Part shown: positions 8,416-17,893 of the stretch, in pieces | Numbering within the stretch: position 1 is the stretch's first letter | How the letters are laid out: each line of letters starts with the position of its first letter | From: Bordetella sp. 02P26C-1 | Lineage (GTDB): Bacteria > Pseudomonadota > Gammaproteobacteria > Burkholderiales > Burkholderiaceae_B | Assembly (NCBI RefSeq): GCF_009763255.1 | Contig: NZ_WSJB01000022.1 | Location: 248,001-312,000 of the forward strand | Length of the DNA stretch: 64,000 nucleotides | Direction: 5' to 3' | Notes under the pieces: model-generated | The model's database searches: none | Told to the model about the DNA's origin: nothing | What the model saw: the letters and a program-made list of their open reading frames with translations, nothing else | Made by a program: the position numbers and the translations under genes

Positions 8416-9048
8416 ATGACTTATTCCGCCAAAGAAATCTTCAAGACCCTGCAAGGCGAAGGCGCGCACGCTGGGCGCGCAGCTGTGTTCTGCCGTTTTG
8501 CCGGGTGCAACCTCTGGTCTGGTCGCGAGGCCGATCGCGCGAGTGCCGCCTGCACATTTTGCGACACCGATTTTGTCGGGGTCGACGGTATGGGCGGGGG
8601 CAAGTTCGCCACCGCCGACTTGCTGGCGGACACCATCGCCCAAACGTGGGGGGCCGACACGGCTAACCGTTACGTCGTCTTTACCGGCGGCGAGCCGTTG
8701 CTGCAGCTCGATGAAGCCTTGATCGAGGCCGTGCACGCGCATGGTTTTACCATTGCGATCGAGACCAATGGCACACTCAAGCCGCCCCCGGGTATCGATT
8801 GGATATGCGTCAGCCCCAAAGGAACCGCGCCTGTAGTGATCGAGCGCGGCAGCGAGCTTAAGCTCGTCTATCCCCAGACCAACGCGCTGCCCGAACGATT
8901 CGCGCATCTCGATTTCGAACACTTTTTCCTGCAGCCCATGGATGGACCAGCGCGCGCCGCCCATACCGAGCAAGCCGTGCAGTACTGCCTGCAGCATCCG
9001 CAATGGCGCTTGAGCCTGCAGACTCATAAATACATAGGCATTCCGTAA
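8416..9048 (+). CDS. queE: 7-carboxy-7-deazaguanine synthase (radical SAM)
   Basis: QueE converts 6-carboxytetrahydropterin to 7-carboxy-7-deazaguanine in queuosine biosynthesis, using a radical-SAM iron-sulfur cluster. The cluster cysteines follow the CX14CX2C spacing (GCNLW...CTFCD) known from Burkholderia QueE rather than the common CX3CX2C. The N-terminal KTLQGEGAHAGR stretch and the SAM-binding FTGGEPLLQLD motif are clear. At 210 residues the length is normal. The ATG at 8416 is chosen because MTYSAKEIF..LQGEG matches family N termini. Upstream there is a short direct repeat (ATGGCGCAACGCC twice around 8383-8408). queD follows 31 bases downstream, so the pair forms an operon. Confidence 0.95.
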   Translation: MTYSAKEIFKTLQGEGAHAGRAAVFCRFAGCNLWSGREADRASAACTFCDTDFVGVDGMGGGKFATADLLADTIAQTWGADTANRYVVFTGGEPLLQLDEALIEAVHAHGFTIAIETNGTLKPPPGIDWICVSPKGTAPVVIERGSELKLVYPQTNALPERFAHLDFEHFFLQPMDGPARAAHTEQAVQYCLQHPQWRLSLQTHKYIGIP

Positions 9049-9079
9049 TGATGACGTCCCACCCCTTGCGAGGCACGCG

Positions 9080-9523
9080 ATGATTTCCGTGACGCGCAAG
9101 CTGGAATTCGATGCCGGGCATCGCATCCCCGATCACCGCAGTCAGTGCCGCAATTTGCATGGGCACCGTTATGTCCTGGAAATCACATTAACGGGCGACG
9201 TCGTCGATGCGCCCGGTGAATCGGATAACGGCATGGTGATGGATTTCTCCGAAATCAAATCCATCGCCAAACAGCATATCGTCGATGTTTGGGATCATGC
9301 CTTTCTGGTGTATCGCGGCGATGAGACCGTGCGCGGTTTCCTGGAGACCTTGCCAGGACACAAGACCGTGGTGCTGGACTGCATCCCCACAGCCGAGAAC
9401 CTGGCCCAGGTGATCTACCGCAGCCTGGCGCCCCACTATCACGGGCATTACGGTGCCTCGCTGCGCCTGAGCCGGGTGCGCCTGTACGAAACGCCGAACT
9501 GCTGGGCGGATTTCGAGGGCTGA
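9080..9523 (+). CDS. queD: 6-carboxytetrahydropterin synthase
   Basis: This 147-residue protein makes 6-carboxy-5,6,7,8-tetrahydropterin from 7,8-dihydroneopterin triphosphate, the step before QueE. The zinc ligands are visible: His in FDAGHRIP and the pair in NLHGHRY. Catalytic Cys is in SQCRN, and the family segment MVMDFSEIK follows. A DHAFL stretch and a PTAEN motif near the C terminus complete the profile. The gene lies directly after queE, and the two genes supply consecutive steps of tRNA queuosine synthesis. queC and queF are not in the window. Confidence 0.95.
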   Translation: MISVTRKLEFDAGHRIPDHRSQCRNLHGHRYVLEITLTGDVVDAPGESDNGMVMDFSEIKSIAKQHIVDVWDHAFLVYRGDETVRGFLETLPGHKTVVLDCIPTAENLAQVIYRSLAPHYHGHYGASLRLSRVRLYETPNCWADFEG

Positions 9524-9560
9524 GGTCGCGCGTCGGCTGGCAGAAGGTTGCTACCGTGGC

Positions 9561-10265
9561 TCAATGGAGCGTTTCGCCCGAAGGCGGCGTTTGATTCAAG
9601 CCTAGCGCGGCTTCCCAGCTGCGCAAGGGCACGCAAGTCTGCAGCCGCTCGATCGCGCGTTGCACCAGCGCCGGGTGCAGTTCGTGGCCGACCTTGCTGG
9701 CCACATCGATGGTGCAATCGCCATGCAGGGAATCTAACCAAGCCTGTGCAGTTTGCGCGTAGCTCACGTTCATTACCGCATCATCGGCGCCATGCAACAG
9801 ATGAATCGTCGTGTAGTGCGGTGCGACCTTGGGCAGACGTGCATAACGGCCCGAAAAGGCCAGTACGCGCCCGGCCAGGCCATCGTGCGCCTGCACGGCT
9901 TCCAACGCCATGATGGCGCCTTGCGAAAAGCCCGCCAACGCGGTGTCGGACTGCAGCAACCCGAAGCGAGCTTGTGCCGCGCGCACGTATTCCACCAATG
10001 CAGGCATTGCCTGAGCGACACGCGCGGGGCGATTGTCCTCGTCGATGCCGCGCGCCGAAAACCACTGACGTCCCGAAGGCGCACTGTCATACGGCTCAAA
10101 GCCGGCTGGCACCAGAATGGCCGCTGCGGGAAACGCGGCTCGCAAGGCCTCTGCCAGGGGCACCAGATGCTGAGGTGTCCCGCCCACGCCATGCAACAGG
10201 ACAAACAACAGCTTGATGTCGGTGTCCGCCTCGGGCAGAAACTCCAGGCCTTCGGGCTCGCTCAT
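9561..10265 (-). CDS. ypfH: Alpha/beta-hydrolase, carboxylesterase/phospholipase family (YpfH-like)
   Basis: This 234-residue cytoplasmic esterase of the phospholipase/carboxylesterase family has the oxyanion-hole strand LLFVLLHGVGG at residues 20-30 and the nucleophile elbow GFSQG near residue 115. The catalytic Asp is in LLHGADDAVMNV, and the His is in VGHELHP near residue 210. Length and motif order match E. coli YpfH. The natural substrate is unknown; family members hydrolyse short-chain esters in vitro. It is divergent from imuABC, but the LexA box between them lies 126 bases from this start and close to imuA, so SOS control of this gene is unlikely. Confidence 0.85.
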   Translation of the reverse strand: MSEPEGLEFLPEADTDIKLLFVLLHGVGGTPQHLVPLAEALRAAFPAAAILVPAGFEPYDSAPSGRQWFSARGIDEDNRPARVAQAMPALVEYVRAAQARFGLLQSDTALAGFSQGAIMALEAVQAHDGLAGRVLAFSGRYARLPKVAPHYTTIHLLHGADDAVMNVSYAQTAQAWLDSLHGDCTIDVASKVGHELHPALVQRAIERLQTCVPLRSWEAALGLNQTPPSGETLH

Positions 10266-10390
10266 AAATATGCTCCAGCAATAGGTGATCTGTGACAGCC
10301 CCGTTAATGCCGGGGCTCAGAGCAAGCCTACTGCATTAATGACGAACGCGCTTTTTTCGAAGGGTTCTGCTCCTGCGGCAATTCCAAAAT

Positions 10391-10408
10391 ACTGTATATT
10401 TACACAGT
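10391..10408 (+). promoter_or_regulatory. LexA (SOS) box of imuABC
   Basis: Positions 10392-10407 read CTGT, eight bases, ACAG, an exact match to the LexA core CTGT-N8-ACAG with an AT-rich centre. The box ends 15 bases before the ATG at 10423. It therefore overlaps the likely promoter and decides the imuA start: the longer open frame from 10285 would run through the operator. imuABC cassettes are classic LexA targets. Confidence 0.92.
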
Positions 10409-10422
10409 CTTTTGGAATTACC

Positions 10423-11106
10423 ATGTTAGCGCCCGAGCACATCCACCCTTCCCTCTGGCGCGCCACGCAACTGGCGCGCAGCGCCACCCGTGGCGTGGCT
10501 ACCGGCTATGCGGCCCTGTCGGCCCAATTGCCCGGTGGCGGGTGGCCTGCGGGCGCGTTGATCGAATTGCTCCTGCCGCATGCGGGAATAGGCGAAATCC
10601 GTCTGCTGCAGCCTGCTTTGGCGCAATTAGACCGGGATCATCCTATCGCCCTGGTGCAGCCGCCGCATATGCCGCATGTGGCCTGCTGGCAGGGATGGCG
10701 CTTGAATCCTTCCCAGCTGTTGTGGGTGGCGCCCGAGCGGCCGATGGATGCGCTCTGGGCGGCCGAGCAGATCCTTAAACATGGCAGTTGCGGCGCGCTG
10801 CTGTGCTGGTTGCCACGCGTGCGGGTGGAGTCGCTGCGCCGCCTGCATCTGGCCGCGCAGGCGGCCGAGACCTTGTGCTTTGTCATGCGGCCGGCCACGG
10901 CGGCACAACAAGCCTCGCCCGCGCCTTTGCGCCTGGCGCTATCGCCCGCGCCGGGCGGTTTATCCGTGCAGATTCTGAAACGGCGTGGCCCCGCCGTGGC
11001 GCAACCGCTGCTTTTGGTTTTCGAGTCCTCTGATCATGCCTCTGTGGATCGCCACCCATCTACACAGCCTGCCCTTAGACGCGACGCGCCCTCACTGGTC
11101 TCTTGA
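10423..11106 (+). CDS. imuA: Translesion DNA synthesis accessory protein ImuA (RecA-like)
   Basis: This 227-residue protein is the first member of the SOS mutasome. ImuA is a RecA/SulA-like protein that works with ImuB and ImuC (DnaE2) in error-prone bypass. The typical N terminus is visible: an HPSLWRA stretch, then TGYAALSAQLPGGGWP and a GIGEIRLL segment. The canonical P-loop is degraded. The start at 10423 is preferred over an upstream in-frame start at 10285 because the LexA box lies at 10391-10408 and the family begins shortly before the xxLWR motif. The 3' end overlaps imuB by 71 bases, indicating tight translational coupling. Confidence 0.92.
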   Translation: MLAPEHIHPSLWRATQLARSATRGVATGYAALSAQLPGGGWPAGALIELLLPHAGIGEIRLLQPALAQLDRDHPIALVQPPHMPHVACWQGWRLNPSQLLWVAPERPMDALWAAEQILKHGSCGALLCWLPRVRVESLRRLHLAAQAAETLCFVMRPATAAQQASPAPLRLALSPAPGGLSVQILKRRGPAVAQPLLLVFESSDHASVDRHPSTQPALRRDAPSLVS

Positions 11107-12655
11107 TATGGCTTTCGCGGTCTTGGATCAGATGCGGGTGCTCGCACTGACGCCGGCGGCCGCGCAGGCCGGGATCCAAGCGGGCATGCGTCGCGCGGGT
11201 GCGGCGGCGATTGCGCCAGACGTACCGTTGCTGGCGCGTGATCCGGTCGCGGAGGAGCAACTGCTGCAGGAAGCCGCGCTCGCCTTGCTGCAATACACCC
11301 CCGAGATCGCCGTGGCCGAACCCGATACCTTGCTGCTAAAGGTGGATGCCAGTTTGACGTATTTCGGCGGACCGCGCCGGTTGCAACGGCGCGTTGCCGA
11401 GACGTTGCGCGGCATGAATCTGCATGCCCGACTCGGCATGGCGCCCACGGCTCAAGGCGCCTGGTTATTGGCACGGCAGCCGCGTGCCCGGGGGCCGCGT
11501 CGCGCGCTGCGCATCGCGACGCTCACGCGTCAGCTCGATGCCTTGCCTTGCGCGCTCTTGCCATCCGCCGCAGCGCGGCTGGAATGGCTGCACAGTATCG
11601 GATGCCGCACGTTAGGAGCGCTGCGCCGTTTGCCGCGCGCGGGGTTGCAGCGGCGTTGCGGGCCCGAGCTGATGCAGGCCATGGATACCGCCTACGGCGC
11701 CGTACCCGAATGCCATCTCTGGATCACGCCCCCCGCGCGTTTTCAGCAACGACTGGAGCTGCCCGACTACATCGAACATGCCGAGGCGATATTGTCCTGG
11801 GCACAAAGACTGATCGAGCCGCTCTGCGGCTGGCTCACGGCGCGACGCCTGGCGGTACAGCACATCACGCTGTCGATCGAACATGAACGCGGCCGCCACG
11901 CCCGGCCGCCCACCGCCTTGCTTATCCGGCTCGCTCAACCGGCATGGCAGGCGCATCACTTGTTGAACCTGCTGCGCGAACGATTGGGCCGGCTGCCTCT
12001 CGAGGCCCCCGCGATCGCGCTATGCCTGCAGGTCGACGAAACCGTGGAACAGCCCGAGGCCAGCACCAGCCTGTTTCCGGAACCCGGCGGTTCGCTGGCC
12101 GATCATGCGCGCCTGCTGGATTTGTTGAGCGCGCGCCTGGGGCGCGAGCGCGTACTGCAGCCACGCCCGGTCGCCGACCATCGGCCGGAGGTAGCGAATC
12201 GATGGGGGCCTGCGCAAGAAGCGGATGCCCCGGCTACGGCCTCGCGCCAGAAACGGGTATCCGCGAAGTCGGCGCGAGGAACCCCCGTACCGCCCGGCCG
12301 CTCGATAATCGGCGCGGGCGGCGTGTCCCGGGCTAGCAACCATCCTCTTGGCCACATCGATACCTGGGCCGCTCTGCCCACCGCGTCCCAACCCCGCTTT
12401 GATCTGATGGATCGACCGTTCTGGCTGTTAGAGCCCGCACTCGCGCTCCAGGTGCGTCATCATCGCCCCGTGTATGCCGGCCAGACTTTGCGTCTGGTGC
12501 GGGGTCCGGAACGCATCGAAAGCGGCTGGTGGGATGCGGCACTGACGCTGCGCGACTATTTCGTGGCCGAAGACGAGGCGGGTGCCAGATACTGGATTTA
12601 TCGCGAGCGCGATACGGAGAACGCGCGCTGGTTTTTGCATGGGCGCTATGGTTGA
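11036..12655 (+). CDS. imuB: Catalytically inactive Y-family polymerase homologue ImuB
   Basis: This 539-residue protein bridges the beta clamp and DnaE2 in the mutasome. It starts MPLWIATHLHSLPLDA, the usual ImuB N terminus, so 11036 is chosen over the in-frame 10985. The polymerase active-site residues are missing: the DMDAFYASVE motif of active Y-family enzymes is replaced by WIATHLHSLPLD, and the SxDE motif reads KVDASLTYFGG. The C-terminal region carries the WWDAALTLRDYFVAEDEAGARYWIYRE segment typical of ImuB. A low-complexity insertion lies at about residues 375-440. The stop overlaps the imuC start by 8 bases. Confidence 0.93.
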   Translation: MPLWIATHLHSLPLDATRPHWSLDMAFAVLDQMRVLALTPAAAQAGIQAGMRRAGAAAIAPDVPLLARDPVAEEQLLQEAALALLQYTPEIAVAEPDTLLLKVDASLTYFGGPRRLQRRVAETLRGMNLHARLGMAPTAQGAWLLARQPRARGPRRALRIATLTRQLDALPCALLPSAAARLEWLHSIGCRTLGALRRLPRAGLQRRCGPELMQAMDTAYGAVPECHLWITPPARFQQRLELPDYIEHAEAILSWAQRLIEPLCGWLTARRLAVQHITLSIEHERGRHARPPTALLIRLAQPAWQAHHLLNLLRERLGRLPLEAPAIALCLQVDETVEQPEASTSLFPEPGGSLADHARLLDLLSARLGRERVLQPRPVADHRPEVANRWGPAQEADAPATASRQKRVSAKSARGTPVPPGRSIIGAGGVSRASNHPLGHIDTWAALPTASQPRFDLMDRPFWLLEPALALQVRHHRPVYAGQTLRLVRGPERIESGWWDAALTLRDYFVAEDEAGARYWIYRERDTENARWFLHGRYG

Positions 12656-15600
12656 AGCCACGTATGGACTGCCCGCGTATGCGGAGCTGCAGTGCCTGTC
12701 GAATTTTTCCTTTTTGCAAGGCGCCTCGCACCCCGAGGAGCTGGTCACTCAGGCCGCACAATTGGGCTATTCGGCGATTGCGATCACGGACGAGTGCTCC
12801 GTGGCAGGCGTCGTGCGCGCATTGATAGAAGCCGAAAAACAAGAGATCCCGCTGATCGTTGGCAGCACGCTGCGCCTGCAAACCGGCACCTCGCCGCATG
12901 CTCCCACCCTGTCGCTGGTCTTGCTGGCGCAGACGCGCGAGGGCTATGGCAACCTGTCGGAGCTCATCACGCTGGGCCGCTCCCGCGCTGAAAAGGGCTC
13001 GTATCGATTGCTGCTGGACGATATCACCGCGCCGGGACCCGAGTATGCGCATTTACGCAATATGCCCGATTGCCTGGCCATCCTGGCGCCCGAGCATGGG
13101 ACGCCCGCCGAACGCATCGCACGGCATGCGCAATGGCTCGCTGAGGTTTTTCCGGGCCGCGCCTGGCTTGGCCTGACATTGCTGCATGAAGCCCGCGACG
13201 ATCTGCATCGTCAGGCGGTGCAGCAGGCATCCCAGCGCACCGGTTTGCCGGTCACAGCGCTGGGTCATGTGCATATGCATGTGCGTTCACGCAAACCTCT
13301 GCACGATACGCTGACCGCGATACGACTTAAACGCACGGTCGCACAATGCGGCTATGCCCTGCAGGCCAATGCCGAACAACATCTGCGCAGCCGCCTGCGA
13401 TTGGCCTCGCTTTATCCCGCCGAGATGCTGACCGAAACCGTGGCCATCGCGCGGCGCTGCACGTTTACGCTGCGCTCGCTGCGCTACGAGTATCCGAACG
13501 AGATCGTATCCGAGGGAGAAACGCCCACCAGCTATCTGCGTAAAGAGGTGTATGCGGGTGCCAAGCGTCGGTTCCCCAACGGTATCCCTATCGCCATCCG
13601 CGATCAGATCGAAAAAGAATTGTCCTTGATCGCCGAGATGCAGTATGAGCCCTATTTCCTGACCGTCTACGACATCGTACGGTATGCCCGCGATCATCAT
13701 ATTTTGTGTCAGGGGCGCGGCTCGGCTGCGAACTCCGCCGTGTGCTATTACCTGGGCATCACCGCGGTGGACCCGGAACGTAGCCAGACCTTGTTTGAAC
13801 GGTTCATCAGCAAAGAACGCAACGAGCCGCCCGACATCGACGTTGATTTCGAACATCAGCGCCGCGAAGAGGTGATCCAGTACATCTACCGCAAATACGG
13901 TCGGCGCCGCGCGGCGTTGACCGGCGTGGTTATTTCCTATCGACCGCGCAGCGTACTGCGTGATACCGGACGCGCGCTAGGAATCGACCCGGGTGTGATC
14001 GATGCTGTCGCGCGTGCACACCAATGGTGGGATAGCAAAAAAGGCTTGCTGCGCACGCTGGGCGGCTGTGGCCTGGATCCGGAATCGACGGTGGCCAAGC
14101 ACTGGGCCATCCTGGCCGAAACGCTGATCAACTTTCCTCGCCATTTGTCTCAGCATCCGGGCGGCTTTGTGATCGCGCGGGACAATCTGGCGCGGCTGGT
14201 ACCCATTGAAAACGCCGCCATGCCCGATCGCAGCGTGGTGCAATGGGACAAGGACGATCTGGATGCGCTGGGTTTGCTGAAGGTCGATGTGCTGGCCTTG
14301 GGCATGTTGTCCGTGCTGCGTCGCGCGCTCGATCTGGTGAGCCTGCGGCGCGGACAGACATGGACGCTGCCTGATATCCCCAAGGAAGACCCCGCTACCT
14401 ATGACATGATCTGCGCGGCCGATACCGTGGGCGTATTTCAGATCGAATCGCGTGCGCAGATGAGCATGCTGCCCAGACTCAGGCCACGCGAATACTACGA
14501 TCTGGTCGTTCAAGTCGCCATCGTGCGCCCGGGCCCCATTCAGGGGGGCATGGTGCATCCCTATCTGCGACGGCGCCAGAGTCTCGAGGCCGAGAGCTAT
14601 CCCAGCGAAGCCGTGCGCGAAGTGCTCAAGCGCACGATGGGCGTGCCTATTTTTCAAGAGCAAGTGATGCAGATCGCCATGGTGGCGGCCGATTTCACAC
14701 CGGGTGAAGCCGACGAACTGCGGCGTTCCATGGCGGCATGGCGCCGTAAAGGGGGCATCGACAAGTTCAATCAAAAGCTTATCAATGGCTTGCTGCGCAA
14801 TGGCTATACCGAGGAGTTCGCCGCCTCGATCATCCGACAGATCGAGGGCTTTGGCGAATACGGGTTTCCGGAAAGCCATGCCGCGAGCTTTGCCCTCCTG
14901 GCCTATGACAGCGCATGGCTGAAATGTCATGAGCCCGAGGCATTTCTGGCGGCATTGCTCAACTCTCAACCCATGGGGTTTTATGCCCCGGCACAACTGG
15001 TGCAAGACGCGCGCCGGCATGGGGTGCAAGTGTTGCCCGTCGATGTGATGGTGAGCGATTGGGAAGCTACGTTGGAATCGGCTCTACCTGGATCGCCTGC
15101 CGAGGGGATCGCTCCAACATCGGAACCCACGGCATCGCGCGACAGCCAGACCATGCCTCGCCCCGCCGTTCGTTTAGGATTCAATCAAATACAGGGCTTA
15201 TCCGAGGCGGCCGCCCGGCGTATCGTCCAGGCGCGGGCTATGGAGCCATTCGCGCATGCTCAGGACCTCGCGCGCCGGGCAAACCTCAATCGTCATGAAA
15301 TGGACGCCCTGGCGCATGGCGACGCGCTGCACACGCTGGTGGGTCCGCGCCGGCTGGCCAGCTGGGAGGCCAGCGCCAGCATCACCAGCCGCGATTTGCT
15401 GCGGCACGCCGACATCATCGAACCCGACACGCCAGCACTACCCGAACCCACCGACGGGCAATCCATCATCGATGACTATCGCAGCCTGCGCTTAAGCCTG
15501 CGCGGTCATCCGCTGGCGTTGCTGCGCCAACATCTGCAAAGCCTGCGCTTTGAGACCGCGGCAGTACTCAACACCTATCCCGATCGCCGATTGGCACGCG

Positions 15601-15869
15601 CCTGCGGGCTGGTGACCACGCGCCAGCGCCCCCAAACGGCGAAGGGCACGGTATTCGTGACACTGGAAGACGAGACCGGCCCGATCAACGTGGTGGTACG
15701 GGCCGAACTGATGGAGCGTCAACGCCGCGAATTGCTGGGCGCTACGCTGTTAGGGGTATATGGCACGTGGCAGAACGTGCAAGGCATCCGCCATCTCATC
15801 GCGCAAAGACTTGTGGATCTTTCGTCCTTACTCGGCGGATTGGCCGCGCGCAGCCGGGATTTTCATTGA
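12648..15869 (+). CDS. imuC: Error-prone DNA polymerase ImuC (DnaE2)
   Basis: This is a C-family DNA polymerase of 1073 residues, the catalytic part of the ImuABC mutasome responsible for damage-induced mutagenesis. It begins with a PHP domain (YAELQCLSNFSFLQGASHPEEL, with QLGYSAIAITDE). The polymerase core follows, with the GRGSAANSAVCYYLGI motif near residue 360, catalytic Asp pair in PPDIDVDF near 393, and LLKVDVLALGML near 535. A C-terminal OB-fold segment (GTVFVTLEDETGPINVVV) is also present. It lacks the epsilon-binding features of replicative DnaE, as usual. The ATG at 12648 overlaps the imuB stop; the open frame extends to 12582, but that would overlap imuB by 74 bases. Confidence 0.95.
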   Translation: MVEATYGLPAYAELQCLSNFSFLQGASHPEELVTQAAQLGYSAIAITDECSVAGVVRALIEAEKQEIPLIVGSTLRLQTGTSPHAPTLSLVLLAQTREGYGNLSELITLGRSRAEKGSYRLLLDDITAPGPEYAHLRNMPDCLAILAPEHGTPAERIARHAQWLAEVFPGRAWLGLTLLHEARDDLHRQAVQQASQRTGLPVTALGHVHMHVRSRKPLHDTLTAIRLKRTVAQCGYALQANAEQHLRSRLRLASLYPAEMLTETVAIARRCTFTLRSLRYEYPNEIVSEGETPTSYLRKEVYAGAKRRFPNGIPIAIRDQIEKELSLIAEMQYEPYFLTVYDIVRYARDHHILCQGRGSAANSAVCYYLGITAVDPERSQTLFERFISKERNEPPDIDVDFEHQRREEVIQYIYRKYGRRRAALTGVVISYRPRSVLRDTGRALGIDPGVIDAVARAHQWWDSKKGLLRTLGGCGLDPESTVAKHWAILAETLINFPRHLSQHPGGFVIARDNLARLVPIENAAMPDRSVVQWDKDDLDALGLLKVDVLALGMLSVLRRALDLVSLRRGQTWTLPDIPKEDPATYDMICAADTVGVFQIESRAQMSMLPRLRPREYYDLVVQVAIVRPGPIQGGMVHPYLRRRQSLEAESYPSEAVREVLKRTMGVPIFQEQVMQIAMVAADFTPGEADELRRSMAAWRRKGGIDKFNQKLINGLLRNGYTEEFAASIIRQIEGFGEYGFPESHAASFALLAYDSAWLKCHEPEAFLAALLNSQPMGFYAPAQLVQDARRHGVQVLPVDVMVSDWEATLESALPGSPAEGIAPTSEPTASRDSQTMPRPAVRLGFNQIQGLSEAAARRIVQARAMEPFAHAQDLARRANLNRHEMDALAHGDALHTLVGPRRLASWEASASITSRDLLRHADIIEPDTPALPEPTDGQSIIDDYRSLRLSLRGHPLALLRQHLQSLRFETAAVLNTYPDRRLARACGLVTTRQRPQTAKGTVFVTLEDETGPINVVVRAELMERQRRELLGATLLGVYGTWQNVQGIRHLIAQRLVDLSSLLGGLAARSRDFH

Positions 15870-15932
15870 GGACAGGTACGCGCGGCTCAAACGACCCACA
15901 TCATCCCGGCGATTCGCGGCACTACGGCCGCA

Positions 15933-17180
15933 TCAAGGCCTGAACGGCGTTGCGTCGATCGGCAACGGCAACCCGGACATCTGAGCCGTCAACAGTGCCG
16001 CACTACCACAGGCCAGCGTAAAGCCCAGCGCCCCCTGCCCCAGATTCAGCCACAGGTTATCCGCGACCCGACTTTCACCAATCAGCGGCTTGCCCGTCGG
16101 CGTGGCCGGACGCAGGCCCGCCCAAGGCTCGGCTTTTGACAAATCCAGCTGCGGGAAGGCTTCATTGACTTGTTGCTTCAGCAACGAGATACGCGCCGGG
16201 TCGATATCGGCGTTGGGGCTGCCAATGTCCACCATCGCCGCGATGCGCAGAATCTTGCCAATGCGCGCATACACGATACGACGCTCATAATCCGTGACGC
16301 TGATCTGAGGCGCGGTCTCGTCGCCCTCGGCCATCGGCACGCTCAGGCTATACCCTTTGAGCGGATACAAGGGCACATCCCCGCCCAGCGGCTTGATGAG
16401 TTCACGCGAACCCACACCCGCTGCCAGCACGACGGCATCGACCTTGATATCGCCTTTGGCGGTCTCCACGGCCACAATCTTGCGCCCCTGACGGCGTAAA
16501 CGCCGTACCGGGTTCGACATCTGCACCTCGACGTTGCCCAGGGCTTTCAGGCGCTGAAACAGGCCATCCGTAAATTGACGGCAATCGCCCGCCTCTTCGC
16601 TGGGTGTGTAGACCGCCCCCGCCAGATTGCTGCCCAGCCCGGCCAGCGCCGGCTCCAACGCGAGCGTTTCACTCGCGTCCAGCACGCGCTGCTCGGCACC
16701 CAACTCGGCCTGATAGGCCACCAGGCGACGGGCTTTTTCCAGCAGTTCCGGACTGCGATAAGCGATCAGTTTGCCATTAAGCACGTGACCGAACTCGATA
16801 GGCTCATCCGCCAGCAAGCGGTGCAGCACGTCCCGGCTCAAATACGACAGGGACTGCAGCTGTGCGGTCGAAGTCTGCGCTACCGACGCGCGGCAAGCCA
16901 GCGCGAACTCCAGGCACCAACGCCATTGATGCGGGTCCAGACGCGGGTGAAAACGCAGCGGCGAATCCGCGCGCAGCAGCCAACCCGGCACGCTCGGCAG
17001 CACACCGGGGCCGGCCAGAGGCGCCACATAGCTATAGCTCAGCTGCCCGCCATTGGCATAACTGGACACCATGGCCGGCTGCGCGCGGCTGTCGACCAGC
17101 ACGACATCATGACCCTGCCTTGCCAAAAAATAGGCCGACGTCACGCCAATCACACCGGCGCCAATCACGCATACTTTCAT
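15933..17180 (-). CDS. dadA: D-amino acid dehydrogenase small subunit
   Basis: This is a 415-residue FAD enzyme that deaminates D-amino acids, chiefly D-alanine, to 2-oxo acids and feeds electrons to the respiratory chain. The N-terminal Rossmann motif is VIGAGVIGVTSAYFLARQG. The DadA-type segments SYANGGQLSYSYVAPLA and PLYPLKGYSLSVP are present, and the C terminus carries PTGKPLIGES and NLWLNLGQGALGFTLACGS. Length matches E. coli DadA (432). No alanine racemase (dadX) is adjacent. The gene is convergent with imuC and divergent from the YqeY-like gene. Confidence 0.92.
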   Translation of the reverse strand: MKVCVIGAGVIGVTSAYFLARQGHDVVLVDSRAQPAMVSSYANGGQLSYSYVAPLAGPGVLPSVPGWLLRADSPLRFHPRLDPHQWRWCLEFALACRASVAQTSTAQLQSLSYLSRDVLHRLLADEPIEFGHVLNGKLIAYRSPELLEKARRLVAYQAELGAEQRVLDASETLALEPALAGLGSNLAGAVYTPSEEAGDCRQFTDGLFQRLKALGNVEVQMSNPVRRLRRQGRKIVAVETAKGDIKVDAVVLAAGVGSRELIKPLGGDVPLYPLKGYSLSVPMAEGDETAPQISVTDYERRIVYARIGKILRIAAMVDIGSPNADIDPARISLLKQQVNEAFPQLDLSKAEPWAGLRPATPTGKPLIGESRVADNLWLNLGQGALGFTLACGSAALLTAQMSGLPLPIDATPFRP

Positions 17181-17360
17181 GGACCTACCCTTATTACACA
17201 GCGATCGAAAGCTCTATTCTGAAACCGGAACCCTTTACCGACAAATATCAAGCTATCGGGCAACCATAACCTAAGGTTTATGCCTGGGCCAGACCGTCTG
17301 AGTCAAAACCGCAAGGTTTACACTTAAGGTTTGTTCCTGTACTCATACAAAGGTTTCAGC

Positions 17361-17825
17361 ATGAGCACTTCTACGCTCAAAACCCGCCTGTCCGACGCCG
17401 TCAAAGACGCCATGCGTGCGCGCGATACCGCCCGTCTGGCCACACTGCGATTCCTGGTCGCCGCCGTCAAGCAGAAAGAAGTCGACGAACGCAAAGAACT
17501 GAGCGATGCCGAGGTCACGGCCATCATCGAAAAACAGGTCAAGCAGCGCCGCGAATCGATCGCCGCATTTGAGCAGGCAGGTCGCCTCGAAACCGCCGCG
17601 CAGGAGATGGCCGAACTGGAAGTGCTGCGCGAGTTCCTGCCCCAGGCCGCCGCGCCCGAGGAAGTGGACGCCGCGATTGCCGCCGCGATTGCCGATGTGA
17701 CGGGGCAAGGTCTCTCTGGTGGCGCCGCGATGGGCAAGATCATGGCGATCCTCAAGCCTGCCTTGGCGGGCCGCGCCGACATGGCCGAAGTGTCCAAACA
17801 GGTCAAAGAGCGCCTGAACGGCTAA
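17361..17825 (+). CDS. GatB/YqeY-domain protein
   Basis: This 154-residue protein matches the stand-alone YqeY family, related to the C-terminal tRNA-binding domain of GatB. It shows STLKTRLSDAVKDAMRARD, TLRFLVAAVKQKEVDER and a C-terminal GGAAMGKIMAILKPALAGRADMAEVS segment. The ATG at 17361 starts the conserved part; an in-frame start at 17331 would add ten unrelated residues. The role of stand-alone YqeY proteins is not settled; a link to tRNA-dependent amidation has been proposed. In many proteobacteria the gene sits by rpsU-dnaG-rpoD, but none of those is here. Confidence 0.88.
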   Translation: MSTSTLKTRLSDAVKDAMRARDTARLATLRFLVAAVKQKEVDERKELSDAEVTAIIEKQVKQRRESIAAFEQAGRLETAAQEMAELEVLREFLPQAAAPEEVDAAIAAAIADVTGQGLSGGAAMGKIMAILKPALAGRADMAEVSKQVKERLNG

Positions 17826-17893
17826 ACCCCGTCATACCGACACGCCCCACGCATCGCGGCTGCCGGACGCGATGCGTGTCGCCACAACCGGCA

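Noticed and set aside
13977-15029. Long antisense frames in imuC, also 25023-26153 in mrcA, 35085-36221 in pheT and 598-1446 in glpD
   Set aside because: All lie opposite confidently assigned genes and have shadow-type composition; high-GC genomes produce these routinely.
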